Shown here piece by piece: positions 7,366 to 15,637 of a stretch of 64,000 bases of DNA; the stretch's first letter is position 1, and each line of letters starts with the position of its first letter. The notes below the pieces were generated by a model. It saw only the letters and a list, made by a program, of their open reading frames with translations, searched no databases and was not told the origin of the DNA. Made by a program: the position numbers and the translations under genes. Source of the DNA: an uncultured Psychrobacter sp. Its GTDB lineage: Bacteria; Pseudomonadota; Gammaproteobacteria; Pseudomonadales; Moraxellaceae. The DNA lies in contig CANMUI010000005.1 in assembly GCA_947501045.1 (NCBI GenBank), positions 62,001 to 126,000 of the forward strand, written 5' to 3'.

Positions 7366-9657
7366 CTATGAAAGACTATCCGTATCATACGAGTATCCCA
7401 TAGCTTGATGATCGAACGTCTCAGATACTAGCGTACCCAAACCGTAAAGCTCATCGCTTGGGCGATGTCTATTGAGATCATTGCTCGCCGTATCATCGGG
7501 TGCATAGGATACTGTTGGATGCAGCGCTTGCCAATCAGCCCACAGCTTATCTACAAAGCAGTGGTGCAAAAAGAAGATCGGATCATTGGGTGATGTGCCA
7601 GGCATCATAGAGCCAGCTACCCATTCATGTACGAGGTTATGCATATTGGAGGGCGGAGGTGTTTTGCCATTGACAGGCAAACGCCCTTCGCTCGCACCAC
7701 GATAGCCCACACTGGCTTGGTTAAAAGCAGCGCTGTCATACGTAGATATCTGCTGAACCTCGTCAACATCAGCTTGAGTCGGCAGACTTGGCGTACTACC
7801 ACCAAAATCTCGAACCAATCCACCGTCGGGCAGTCCAAAATAATTAATGATAACCCAGCTATTTTCTAGGTCGGCTGCATTATAAGCAAACGGACCGCTT
7901 TGAACAATATTATTTGCACCAGACCCATTGCCTCCCATAAGATCATCAGCCCAGATGGCAGCGTTCATAGGGTCAGCTGCATCTGACGCCCAGTCCCAAT
8001 ACGGCAATGTTACCCCAGGTACCAATCTAGCTAAGTCCAGCTCAAATTGGCGTATAAACGCACGGTGCCATGGCAAAAAAGATGGACCACGGTGTGCCGA
8101 ATTGCGATTCATGAAGTTGTTCCCCCATCCTCCTGGGGTTCCTGTGTACATAGCGATATGATGGTCAAGTACATACTTATCATAGGTGTTGGTAATGTTA
8201 ATATATCTGGTACGTACGTGTATTGGATCGTTTGGATTGTCAACGTACACGTACTCTTCGGCTTTCATAAGTTTAATAGCGGTGATAAAAGCTGCCTTTT
8301 CCTCTGTCGTCAGAGCATTCACACTTTTTCTAATAGTGTTGGTAGCTACAGCATTGGCAGACAAACTAATGTGCCACGTCTGCCCGGTTTGCACACTGGT
8401 AATTTCTGCTTCTCCCGTGACTGGATCAGCGTCATTGGTAGCCGTGTACGAAAACCAAACCTGCGCCGTATTCGTATTGTCTCTATTAACGACCACTCTA
8501 TCACCATCAGGCGTTCCAAAACCCGTACCTGTCGGACCGGCCGTGATAGTGAATATCAAATCCCTACAAAAACTGTTATCAGGAGTTGGGGGGCTAATGT
8601 TAAAAGTTACAGCCTGTACATCGGTACTACCTACAGGCGTGTCGTTAAACACTAACGTCGTGGTAATTGGTGTCACTACGGGAGGCGTATCCGTATCATA
8701 AGAATACCCCATAGCATGGTGATCCAAGGTCGCGGATATTAGGGTACCCAAACCAATAAGCTCGTCATTCAAGCGATGGCCATTGAGAGCATTGCTTGCC
8801 GTGTCGCCAGGTACATAAGGCACTGTTGGATGCAGCGCTTGCCAATCAGCCCATAGTTTATCCAAAAAGCAATGATGCAGAAAAAAGACCGGGTCATTAG
8901 GCGACGTGCCGAGCATCATAGAGCCAGATATCCACTCATGTACGAGGGCATGGGTATTACTAGGCGGCGGTATTTTGCCGTTGACAGGTATGCGTCCTTC
9001 GTTCGCGCCGCGATAACCGACGCTATTTGTATCGAAATTACCGCTATCATATGTGGATATCTGCTGGATTGCGTCAATGTCCGCTTGAGTAGGCAAGTTC
9101 TGAGTGTTACGGCGAGAGCCAAAATTCCGAACCAACCCGCCGTCCGGTAGTCCAAGATAATTAATAATAACCCAACTGTTCTCTGGATCTGCATCATCAT
9201 AAGCAAATGGGCCGTTTCTAACCACTCTACTCGCGCCAGATCCGTTACCGCCCATAAGGTCATCCGCCCAGACAGCGGCATTCATAGGGTCCGCCGCATC
9301 CGACGCCCAGTCCCAATATGGCAATGTTACCCCAGGTACCAATCTAGCTAAGTCCAGCTCAAAACGCCGTATAAACTCACGTTGCCATGGCAAAAATGCT
9401 GGACCACGGTACACTGCATTGCGAGTTAAGAAATTGCTTCCCCAACCACCCGGTGTTCCTGTGTACATGCCGATGTGGTGGTCAAGTACATACTTATCAT
9501 AGGTATTGGTAATGTTAGGATATCTGGCACGTACGTGTGCTGGATCATTTGGATCGTCGACGTACACGTACTCTTCAGCTTTCATAAGTTTAATAGCGGT
9601 GACAAAAGCTGCCTTTTCTTCTGTCGTCAGAGAATTCACATTTTTTCTACAAGTCAT
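7366..9657 (-). CDS. Two-domain tyrosinase-repeat protein, one domain lacking CuA histidines
   Basis: 763 residues: tyrosinase domain A (1-325), Ig-like linker (330-437), tyrosinase domain B (441-763). Type-3 copper enzymes use six histidines to oxidise phenols or catechols. Domain B keeps them all: H499, H522 and H531 (CuA), H673, H677 and H699 in HHCFVDKLW (CuB). Domain A keeps CuB (H236, H240, H261/H262) and H60, but has Tyr83 where HRGPAF carries His, and Gln92 where PWHR carries His. It is thus probably inactive. No signal peptide is visible (MTCRKNVNSL). The protein stops abruptly after DTDSLS, where its paralogue continues into a linker. It follows a small gene at 9766 by 108 bases. 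Confidence 0.9.
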   Translation of the reverse strand: MTCRKNVNSLTTEEKAAFVTAIKLMKAEEYVYVDDPNDPAHVRARYPNITNTYDKYVLDHHIGMYTGTPGGWGSNFLTRNAVYRGPAFLPWQREFIRRFELDLARLVPGVTLPYWDWASDAADPMNAAVWADDLMGGNGSGASRVVRNGPFAYDDADPENSWVIINYLGLPDGGLVRNFGSRRNTQNLPTQADIDAIQQISTYDSGNFDTNSVGYRGANEGRIPVNGKIPPPSNTHALVHEWISGSMMLGTSPNDPVFFLHHCFLDKLWADWQALHPTVPYVPGDTASNALNGHRLNDELIGLGTLISATLDHHAMGYSYDTDTPPVVTPITTTLVFNDTPVGSTDVQAVTFNISPPTPDNSFCRDLIFTITAGPTGTGFGTPDGDRVVVNRDNTNTAQVWFSYTATNDADPVTGEAEITSVQTGQTWHISLSANAVATNTIRKSVNALTTEEKAAFITAIKLMKAEEYVYVDNPNDPIHVRTRYINITNTYDKYVLDHHIAMYTGTPGGWGNNFMNRNSAHRGPSFLPWHRAFIRQFELDLARLVPGVTLPYWDWASDAADPMNAAIWADDLMGGNGSGANNIVQSGPFAYNAADLENSWVIINYFGLPDGGLVRDFGGSTPSLPTQADVDEVQQISTYDSAAFNQASVGYRGASEGRLPVNGKTPPPSNMHNLVHEWVAGSMMPGTSPNDPIFFLHHCFVDKLWADWQALHPTVSYAPDDTASNDLNRHRPSDELYGLGTLVSETFDHQAMGYSYDTDSLS

Positions 9658-9765
9658 GAGTGAAAATTCCTTTTTAACATGCTTGGAGTTAGATGCTTGG
9701 CACTAAAGACTAAAAGCAAAGATCCAGGCAGTATGAATTTGAGTAAACCATAGATTTAAAATTAG

Positions 9766-10194
9766 TTATTTTTTAAACTCCGATACGTAATCAATCACGT
9801 CTTGCGCCAACTCAATCGGTGACGAGTACGAAGAATAAGGTAATAAGCCAGACTCAAAGACTCCTTCTTCGAGCTCTACGACTTCAAATTCTTTGTCATC
9901 AATTTCAACTTTCAATTTTCGTGAGTGTTTTTGGCTTTTGTCAGCGCGTTTCTCGACTTCAAGTGCGTTCTTGTCGTGTAAGTCAGCGCGTTTCTCAACT
10001 TCAAGTGCTTTTTTGCCGTGTAGGTCAGCACTTTTTTCGACCTTAAGTGCTTTTTTGCCATGTAGGCCAGAGGTTTGTAAATCAGGGGCTTGTAAATCAG
10101 AGGTTGAAAGATCAGAAAACTTAATTTTCCGTCCTTTGTATTCTGTGGACTTGGAATGACGTCCGCCTAAGGTAGATTCGTTATTATCAATCAT
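9766..10194 (-). CDS. Small tyrosinase-associated protein with 14-residue repeats
   Basis: A 142-residue hydrophilic protein I do not recognise. The N-terminal part carries STEYKGRKIKFSDL. Residues 44-85 are three copies of a 14-residue unit (LHGKKALEVEKRAD-like). The C-terminal half reads KLKVEIDDKEFEVVELEEG and then FESGLLPYSSYSSPIELAQD. Both ends are conserved in the 89-residue paralogue at 13865, which lacks the repeats. No signal peptide or membrane segment is seen. GGAGA precedes the ATG. It sits immediately upstream of a tyrosinase gene, as in the other module, so a maturation or copper-loading partner role is possible. That is positional inference. Confidence 0.8.
   Translation of the reverse strand: MIDNNESTLGGRHSKSTEYKGRKIKFSDLSTSDLQAPDLQTSGLHGKKALKVEKSADLHGKKALEVEKRADLHDKNALEVEKRADKSQKHSRKLKVEIDDKEFEVVELEEGVFESGLLPYSSYSSPIELAQDVIDYVSEFKK
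9940..10065 (-). repeat. 42-bp minisatellite, three units, in frame
   Basis: Three near-identical 42-base units inside the small tyrosinase-associated gene encode LHGKKALKVEKSAD, LHGKKALEVEKRAD and LHDKNALEVEKRAD. The paralogue at 13865 has none, so the array expanded after duplication. Being in frame, copy number could vary without disrupting the protein. Confidence 0.88.
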
Positions 10195-10741
10195 TTCAGT
10201 TTCTCCATTTAGATGTTGAGTACGATTTTTTGTTTTAACATTATAAAAGCATGGATTATTGGTTCACTGCTGAATATAGCCGATACTGAATTTGAAATCA
10301 CAATTAATACTACGAGATCAACTAATTAAAACACTCCTGTACTACATATAATGAACAATCATCTGAACCTGATAAAGACAGTTATACAAATGTACTTAGA
10401 TGAAATTTGGAGCAGCGTACATAAGTTATCTATAACATTAACCTTCTCGTAAAGACGAAGCAAGCTAAATCTGCTGTAAAAGTTAAGTCTACCTAAATAA
10501 ACAAGTTACAAACCTATTTCATATAGCAGTATTTAGGTTTTTGAAAAGCTAAGGCGTGTCATCATTTTAATATTAGTTTGTAGATTATCTACAATGCTGC
10601 TAAATAAGTATGTTTTCTTGAGTAGAAGGCCACTGCTTACCGCTTTTTAGATCAGCATGAGCTATGCCTGTAAATAATATAGAGAGCATATCTATGCTTT
10701 TGATAAATAGAACTTTTTTACTCTTAGAATTGTTAAATGTA
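10195..10741. other. Long AT-rich intergenic region with palindrome
   Basis: No convincing gene. The first 50 bases resemble the leader of the paralogous small gene at 14135-14190, so both modules probably share a promoter type. A perfect 17-base palindrome, TTGTAGAT-T-ATCTACAA, lies at 10578-10594. A short plus-strand frame at 10664 lacks a ribosome site and runs into the opposite gene, so it is not called. Confidence 0.5.
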
Positions 10742-10777
10742 AAGCCAAAGGAACAAAATATGCCATCCCTTTGGCTT
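10742..10777 (-). terminator. Hairpin downstream of tyrosinase-VWA gene
   Basis: AAGCCAAAGG and CCTTTGGCTT form a perfect 10-bp stem with a 16-base loop, 33 bases beyond the stop of the minus-strand gene. The T-run after it is weak, so it may be an inefficient terminator. Confidence 0.5.
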
Positions 10778-10810
10778 GTTATACGTCCATCTTGCTATAC
10801 GCCCATAAGT

Positions 10811-13753
10811 CTACGGCTTATTTTTCATATTTCTAAGCCACTTTATTATCAGGTTTGGGTTCTTAGCAAATGCGACTAAGGCATCGGCTAAATCTTTGTT
10901 TTTAGTAACTTCTGACCGTGACTTTGGTTGACTGCTATCTACACACACTTTTTTGAGGCATTCACTCACCTCTTCGGCATCAATTTTTTGTCGTTTGAGA
11001 AAGCTGCGAATACTATCTTTTTCTAGCAAACACATGAGCAGATGGCAGAGTTTTTGATCACGTCCATCCGTGTTACTGTTTGGGAACGACTCATCACCGC
11101 CTATCCAGACAGAAGCACTTAAGAGCTGCTCCCTTGTAAAAGGGTTGTTTTGTATTGACTTTCCTTTAGCCAAAACTCGCACCTTATAGACACCGGCTGA
11201 ACCAGCATTGAATGTGACATTAAAAACACCAGGCTCAACCTCCGATAAGGTTAGGTTGATTTTAGTGCCGTTAGGTCTTTCCAATTCAGCTTGGATGGAC
11301 GCACCATTATCCAATGGGCGTTCGTACTGAGTCAATTGAGCTGATAAAGTTATCATGCCGCCTGGCTCTCGGGTAGCCTGCTCAAGCTGTGCTCTAAGGT
11401 GTAGATCAGAACTAGAATGCACATTAAAAGAATAGCGTAGCCCGTGTGTTTTGACCTCATCAAATTTTTCACGGTCGTTTTCAAGGCTGGCTAAATATTT
11501 AGCAAATACTCTTTCATTCAGATTGAGGACGGCATGCCATTGACCTTCACGTTCTTCGAAACCTGCAACAGCGGTCGGCAAAGTCATGCGATAAAACTGC
11601 ATATGTTCATTTGCTGAAAACACTAACTCAACAGAAGTGTTGGCAATGCTTGGGTCGATAATTTTGCCACTCGGAGTTTCAAGCACATAGTCAAAAACAT
11701 CTGGTAGAACGTCTCCCGTCAACAAGATTGCATCCACTGTGATATCTGCTTCGTTAAGATTAAACGGAATACGTATCTCACGGTCAGGTTGAATCCAACC
11801 CTCGGGATCCATCACTACTTCCGTATTTTTAACTCCTGACAATATCTGCAAAAAATATTTTTGAAGCGTAAAGTAATCATTGGAGTCCAACGTGCCAGTC
11901 ATCAAAACGTAACCGTCCGCACTACCAGTCAATGCTTCCAAAGCAGCAGGGCTGATCTGTTGCGCCGTTCCCAGGCCAATAGCAAAGACGCTATCATCGA
12001 TGATACCATCATCTATAAGTTGGCTAATGTAAGGCGCTCGGTTTTCGCGACCATCCGTTAGCGCCACTATAGCGGTATGATTATAGCTGCCAGATGTCAA
12101 ATCATCCAACTCGCTACTGGCCAACTCAATCCCACTACCAATAGACGTCGAACCGCCAGGTGATGGTTGATCCGTGATGGCTTCATTCGTAGCTATACGC
12201 CCAGAGCCAGTCCCTACTGCGCCCGCAACCGCAATCGGAGTCCCTAGAGTCGCATCATTGTCGAAATACACCACACCAATGCCGTCCTCGTCGCCTAATA
12301 GATCGACGAATACAGGTGCGCTGTCTTTGAGCACATCAATACGCAATCGACCATCGCCTGCGTCCCTAGCCATACTACCAGATTTATCCAACACCAAAAC
12401 GGTGGCAACCGTTGGTTTGGGGATAGTAGTGGCAGATAAACTAATGAGCCACGTCTGCCCAGTTTGCACACAGGTAACTTCCGCGGTTTCTGGGCCTGAG
12501 CTACCGACATTGGTTGCCGTGTACGAAAACCAAACCTGTGCCGTATTGGTATTATCTCTATTAACAACGACCCTATCACCGTCAGGCGTTCCAAACCCTG
12601 TACCCGTTGGGCCAGACGTGATAGTAAAGATTAGCTCTCTACAAAAACTGTTGTCAGGAATGGGAGGACTTATATTAAAAGTTGCAGCCCGCACCGCTGT
12701 ACTACCTACAGGTGTGGCGTTGAACACTAACGTCGTGTTAAGCGATGTCACTATGGGCGGCGTATCTGTATCATATGAGTATCCCATAGCGTGGTGATCC
12801 AGCGTCTCAGATACCAGCGTCCCCAAACCAAAGAGTGTGTCGCCCAAACGGTGACCCTCGAGATCATCGCTTGCTGTGTCGTCAGGTACATAAGGCACTG
12901 TTGGATGCAGCGCTTGCCAATCAGCCCACAGTTTATCCACAAAGCAGTGATGCAGAAAGAAGACCGGATCATTGGGTGAAGTGGGAGGCAGCATAGAGCC
13001 AGTTATCCATTCATGAACGAGGTTATGGGTATTTCCGGGCGGAGGTGTTTTGCCGTTGACAGTTAGACGTCCTTCATTCGCGCTACGATAACCCTCCGTG
13101 CTCATTGCATCGAAATTACCGCTGTCATAAATGGAGATCTGCTGAATTTCGTCAACGTCAGCTTGAGTGGGCAAGTCCGGAGTATTAGGACGAGAGCCAA
13201 AATTCCGTACCAACCCAAAATGCATACCCGACGAGTCGGTATTATTTCCGAATATATCAATGATATTCCAACTGTTATTTATGTCTGAAGCATCATAAGC
13301 AAACGGACCGCTTTGAACAAAGTTACCCGTACCAGACCCATTACCGCCCATAAGATCATTAGCCCAGACGGCCGCATTCATAGGATCTGCCGCATCTGCT
13401 GCCCAGTCCCAATACGGCAATGTTACTCCAGGTACTAATCTGTCCAAGTCCAGCTCAAACTGGCGTATAAACGCACGGTGCCATGGCAAAAATGCTGGAC
13501 CGCGATGCGCTCCATTTCGTACCCCGTGATCTACCCCCCAACCCCCCGGTGTTCCTGTTAGCGCGACGATATAGTGATCAAGTACATACTTATCATAGGT
13601 GTTGGTGATGTTAGAATATCTGGTACGTACGTGTTCTGGATCATCTTCATCGTCGACGTACACGTACTCTTCGGCTTTCATAAGTTTAATAGCATTAATG
13701 AAAGCGGCCTTTTCCTCTGTCGTCAGAGAATTCACGTTTTTTCTACAAGTCAT
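10811..13753 (-). CDS. Tyrosinase - Ig-like linker - VWA multidomain protein
   Basis: 980 residues: tyrosinase domain (1-330), linker (338-442), VWA domain (448-640), a beta-rich region (640-885) with PGVFNVTFNAGSAGVYKVRV, and a helical Cys-containing tail (895-980). All copper ligands are present: H60, H83, H92, H243, H247 and H268/H269. The VWA metal site is complete (DKSGS at 456-460, T536, D567), so metal-dependent adhesion or protein binding is likely. There is no signal peptide. The linker is about 75-80% identical by eye to that of the gene at 7366. The small gene at 13865 lies 111 bases upstream. Substrate, location and partners are unknown. Confidence 0.9.
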   Translation of the reverse strand: MTCRKNVNSLTTEEKAAFINAIKLMKAEEYVYVDDEDDPEHVRTRYSNITNTYDKYVLDHYIVALTGTPGGWGVDHGVRNGAHRGPAFLPWHRAFIRQFELDLDRLVPGVTLPYWDWAADAADPMNAAVWANDLMGGNGSGTGNFVQSGPFAYDASDINNSWNIIDIFGNNTDSSGMHFGLVRNFGSRPNTPDLPTQADVDEIQQISIYDSGNFDAMSTEGYRSANEGRLTVNGKTPPPGNTHNLVHEWITGSMLPPTSPNDPVFFLHHCFVDKLWADWQALHPTVPYVPDDTASDDLEGHRLGDTLFGLGTLVSETLDHHAMGYSYDTDTPPIVTSLNTTLVFNATPVGSTAVRAATFNISPPIPDNSFCRELIFTITSGPTGTGFGTPDGDRVVVNRDNTNTAQVWFSYTATNVGSSGPETAEVTCVQTGQTWLISLSATTIPKPTVATVLVLDKSGSMARDAGDGRLRIDVLKDSAPVFVDLLGDEDGIGVVYFDNDATLGTPIAVAGAVGTGSGRIATNEAITDQPSPGGSTSIGSGIELASSELDDLTSGSYNHTAIVALTDGRENRAPYISQLIDDGIIDDSVFAIGLGTAQQISPAALEALTGSADGYVLMTGTLDSNDYFTLQKYFLQILSGVKNTEVVMDPEGWIQPDREIRIPFNLNEADITVDAILLTGDVLPDVFDYVLETPSGKIIDPSIANTSVELVFSANEHMQFYRMTLPTAVAGFEEREGQWHAVLNLNERVFAKYLASLENDREKFDEVKTHGLRYSFNVHSSSDLHLRAQLEQATREPGGMITLSAQLTQYERPLDNGASIQAELERPNGTKINLTLSEVEPGVFNVTFNAGSAGVYKVRVLAKGKSIQNNPFTREQLLSASVWIGGDESFPNSNTDGRDQKLCHLLMCLLEKDSIRSFLKRQKIDAEEVSECLKKVCVDSSQPKSRSEVTKNKDLADALVAFAKNPNLIIKWLRNMKNKP

Positions 13754-13864
13754 GAGTGATAATTCCTTTATTAAATGCTTGGAATTAGATGCTTGAAGTT
13801 AATTACTAGGAGCGAAGGTCCAGGCATTGTGAACTTGAATAAACTGTGTATATAAGATTGCTTG

Positions 13865-14134
13865 TTATCTGAAATCCGGTACGTAATCAACCACGTCTTG
13901 CGCCAACTCAATCGGTGTCGAGTATGAAGAATATGGCAATAAACCGGACTCAAATGATCCATTACGGAACTCTACAACTTCAAATGCTTCTTCGTCGATT
14001 TCAACCTTTAATACCTGCAAAATCTTTTGGCTTTTGTCAGAGCTTGGCAGTTTAGAAAAGGTAATTTTTCGTCCTTTATACTCTATGGATTTGGGATACT
14101 TCTCGTCGGGGGTATGTTGGTTATTTTCAATCAT
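13865..14134 (-). CDS. Small tyrosinase-associated protein, short paralogue
   Basis: An 89-residue protein, clearly a paralogue of the 9766-10194 product. They share N-terminal EYKGRKI, the middle VLKVEIDEEAFEVVE and C-terminal FESGLLPYSSYSTPIELAQD. It lacks the 14-residue repeats. It is soluble and mildly acidic, with no Cys, no His-rich motif and no export signal. GGAGA precedes the ATG. It is the first gene of the upstream module, followed 111 bases later by the tyrosinase-VWA gene. Function unknown; its conserved place before a tyrosinase gene suggests a dedicated partner. Confidence 0.8.
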   Translation of the reverse strand: MIENNQHTPDEKYPKSIEYKGRKITFSKLPSSDKSQKILQVLKVEIDEEAFEVVEFRNGSFESGLLPYSSYSTPIELAQDVVDYVPDFR

Positions 14135-14620
14135 CTTAATGTCTCCATTAGCCAGATACTTAGTACAAGTGTTTGGTTTAGTGTTACATTGCAGTAGACA
14201 TCACAACTGAAAGTCAGCAGTACAAGCAGATGTAGAAATCAACAGCACGAGCAGATGTAGAAATGATTACCAAACATATAGAACAAATGTACTAATGCTT
14301 GGAAATTATCCATTACATCAATGGTTTATCACCTTTACCTATACACAGTCTAATTTGAGTTGTCAAACCCATGAAATTCTATCTACAGAGATTTTGAGTA
14401 GCATTCTGACGATAAAACCCATTCCTATTCGATTTGATTTTTTAAAATTTGCAGCAGAAAAAGAGAGTCAAACACTTAATGCCCAGCCTCCAGATGGTTG
14501 TAAGGTTGCATTAATATATTAAGAAGTATTATTAGTTCATCTAAACTCAACTTAGTTATTATGTATATTCATAATTACAAATATACTCAATAAATAAAGG
14601 GTTTGAGATAATAAACAGAT
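14135..14620. other. Intergenic region with tandem 25-bp repeat
   Basis: It holds the presumed promoter of the tyrosinase module. A tandem imperfect repeat lies at 14215-14239 and 14240-14264, each ending AGCAGATGTAGAAAT. A 75-codon plus-strand frame at 14295 has no ribosome site and no recognisable family, and is not called. Nothing else is seen. Confidence 0.5.
14215..14264. repeat. Two tandem 25-bp direct repeats
   Basis: The units differ at three or so positions and share AGCAGATGTAGAAAT. They lie 81-130 bases before the start of the small gene, a position suited to regulator binding. Confidence 0.6.
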
Positions 14621-14655
14621 ACAAAAAAACCTCAAGTAAACGAATACTTGAGGTT
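14621..14655 (-). terminator. Terminator of the tRNA operon
   Basis: AACCTCAAGTA and TACTTGAGGTT form an 11-bp stem with a 6-base loop. On the minus strand it is followed by seven T, directly after tRNA-Asp. Confidence 0.88.
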
Positions 14656-14686
14656 GAAACTTTGTACGCAAACTAAGTTTTAAATA

Positions 14687-14763
14687 TGGCGCAGCGGACG
14701 GGACTCGAACCCGCGACCCCCGGCGTGACAGGCCGGTATTCTAACCAACTGAACTACCGCTGC
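14687..14763 (-). tRNA. tRNA-Asp (GTC)
   Basis: A 77-nt cloverleaf with acceptor stem GCAGCGG/CCGCTGC, discriminator G and encoded CCA. The anticodon loop carries GTC. The T-arm GTTCGAGTC is canonical. It is second in a tRNA-Val/tRNA-Asp operon. Confidence 0.97.
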
Positions 14764-14800
14764 TTAGGTCGTTTTAGCTTTTTTACCACAAGCTAGTAAG

Positions 14801-14876
14801 TGGTGGGTGATGACGGGCTCGAACCGCCGACATTCTGCGTGTAAGGCAGACGCTCTACCAACTGAGCTAATCACCC
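14801..14876 (-). tRNA. tRNA-Val (TAC)
   Basis: A 76-nt cloverleaf with acceptor stem GGGTGAT/ATCACCC, discriminator A and encoded CCA. The anticodon loop CTTACAC gives TAC. D-arm AGCTCAGTTGGTAGAGC and T-arm GGTTCGAGCC are canonical. It is transcribed with the tRNA-Asp gene 37 bases downstream. Confidence 0.97.
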
Positions 14877-14891
14877 GCTCTGTGGGTGTGT

Positions 14892-14919
14892 ATTATATAG
14901 ATTTACACCTACCTGTCAA
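14892..14919 (-). promoter_or_regulatory. Consensus sigma-70 promoter of the tRNA operon
   Basis: On the minus strand: TTGACA (14919-14914), a 16-base spacer, then TATAAT (14897-14892), ending 15 bases before tRNA-Val. Both hexamers match consensus exactly, as expected for a stable-RNA promoter. Confidence 0.88.
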
Positions 14920-15029
14920 ATATATTTTAAGCTTTTATGAGATATTTTTTATGTCAAGGTTCGATACGGTGACAAGTAATTGTTTATATTGACTTTATTT
15001 TTTATATCAAACAGCTATACCCTTTCAGT

Positions 15030-15518
15030 TTAAACCATTGTCGCTAAGGCCTTTTCAATATCAGAATGAATGGCTGCAGGTTTAGTGGTCGGTGCGTAGC
15101 GATCAATCACCTGTCCGTCACGGCCAATTAAGAACTTAGTAAAATTCCATTTGATACCATCGGTAAGCACTCCGCCCTTTTGGTCTTTTAACCACTCGAA
15201 GATAGGATGAGCATCAGCGCCATTGACATCGATTTTGGCCATCATAGGAAAGCTGACGCCGTAGTTCTTTTGACAAAACGCGCCAATCTCCTCATTACTA
15301 CCTGGATCTTGACTACCAAACTGATTGCAAGGAAAACCAATCACCATTAATCCTTGATCTTGATACTGCTCATATAAAGCTTCTAAGCCTTCAAACTGCG
15401 GCGTAAATCCGCATTTGCTAGCGGTATTAACGACCAGGAGCACCTGACCCTCATAGTCAGTAAACGCTTGTTTTGTACCATCCATACGTTCAGCGTTAAA
15501 ATCATAAATAGTATTCAT
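15030..15518 (-). CDS. Glutathione peroxidase family protein (BtuE-like)
   Basis: A 162-residue cytoplasmic peroxidase that reduces hydrogen peroxide and lipid hydroperoxides, often with thioredoxin as donor in bacteria. The peroxidatic Cys36 lies in VNTASKCGFTPQ. The rest of the catalytic tetrad is seen in GFPCNQFGSQDPG (Gln) and KWNFTKFLI (Trp, Asn). There is no signal peptide. It neighbours msrB, another oxidative-damage gene, on the same strand but with a terminator-like hairpin between them. Confidence 0.94.
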   Translation of the reverse strand: MNTIYDFNAERMDGTKQAFTDYEGQVLLVVNTASKCGFTPQFEGLEALYEQYQDQGLMVIGFPCNQFGSQDPGSNEEIGAFCQKNYGVSFPMMAKIDVNGADAHPIFEWLKDQKGGVLTDGIKWNFTKFLIGRDGQVIDRYAPTTKPAAIHSDIEKALATMV

Positions 15519-15565
15519 AACAGGCTATCTCTTTTATAGCAAAGTTGTATGGTTTACTAATATAG

Positions 15566-15607
15566 CAAAAAAATAGCGGCCTGATTCATAAAATCATACC
15601 GCTATAC
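15566..15607 (-). terminator. Terminator after msrB
   Basis: An interrupted stem (AGCGG..TGATT / AATCA..CCGCT) followed on the minus strand by seven T, 31 bases beyond the msrB stop. Confidence 0.7.
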
Positions 15608-15637
15608 GTTTATTATTTAGAAGTTAAATAATGCAAA

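Noticed and set aside
8047..8655. 202-codon plus-strand frame inside the two-tyrosinase gene
   Set aside because: It is antisense to a clear tyrosinase domain and linker, has no ribosome site or family, and recurs in the paralogue only because the coding strand is conserved.
9940..10065. Three 42-bp repeats as a CRISPR array
   Set aside because: The units are contiguous without spacers, are in frame, and encode a protein repeat; no cas genes are present.
10664..10879. 71-codon plus-strand frame downstream of the tyrosinase-VWA gene
   Set aside because: No ribosome site, overlaps the opposite gene end and a terminator-like hairpin, and has no recognisable family.
12174..12797. 207-codon plus-strand frame inside the tyrosinase-VWA gene
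   Set aside because: Antisense shadow of the VWA and linker region; the same kind of frame occurs opposite the other linker.
14295..14522. 75-codon plus-strand frame before the tRNA genes
   Set aside because: No ribosome site, no family, AT-rich spacer composition.
14687..14763. tRNA-Asp 3' end as an attachment site for an integrated element
   Set aside because: No integrase gene and no second copy of the tRNA end was seen near 7.1 kb, so only a weak suggestion is kept.
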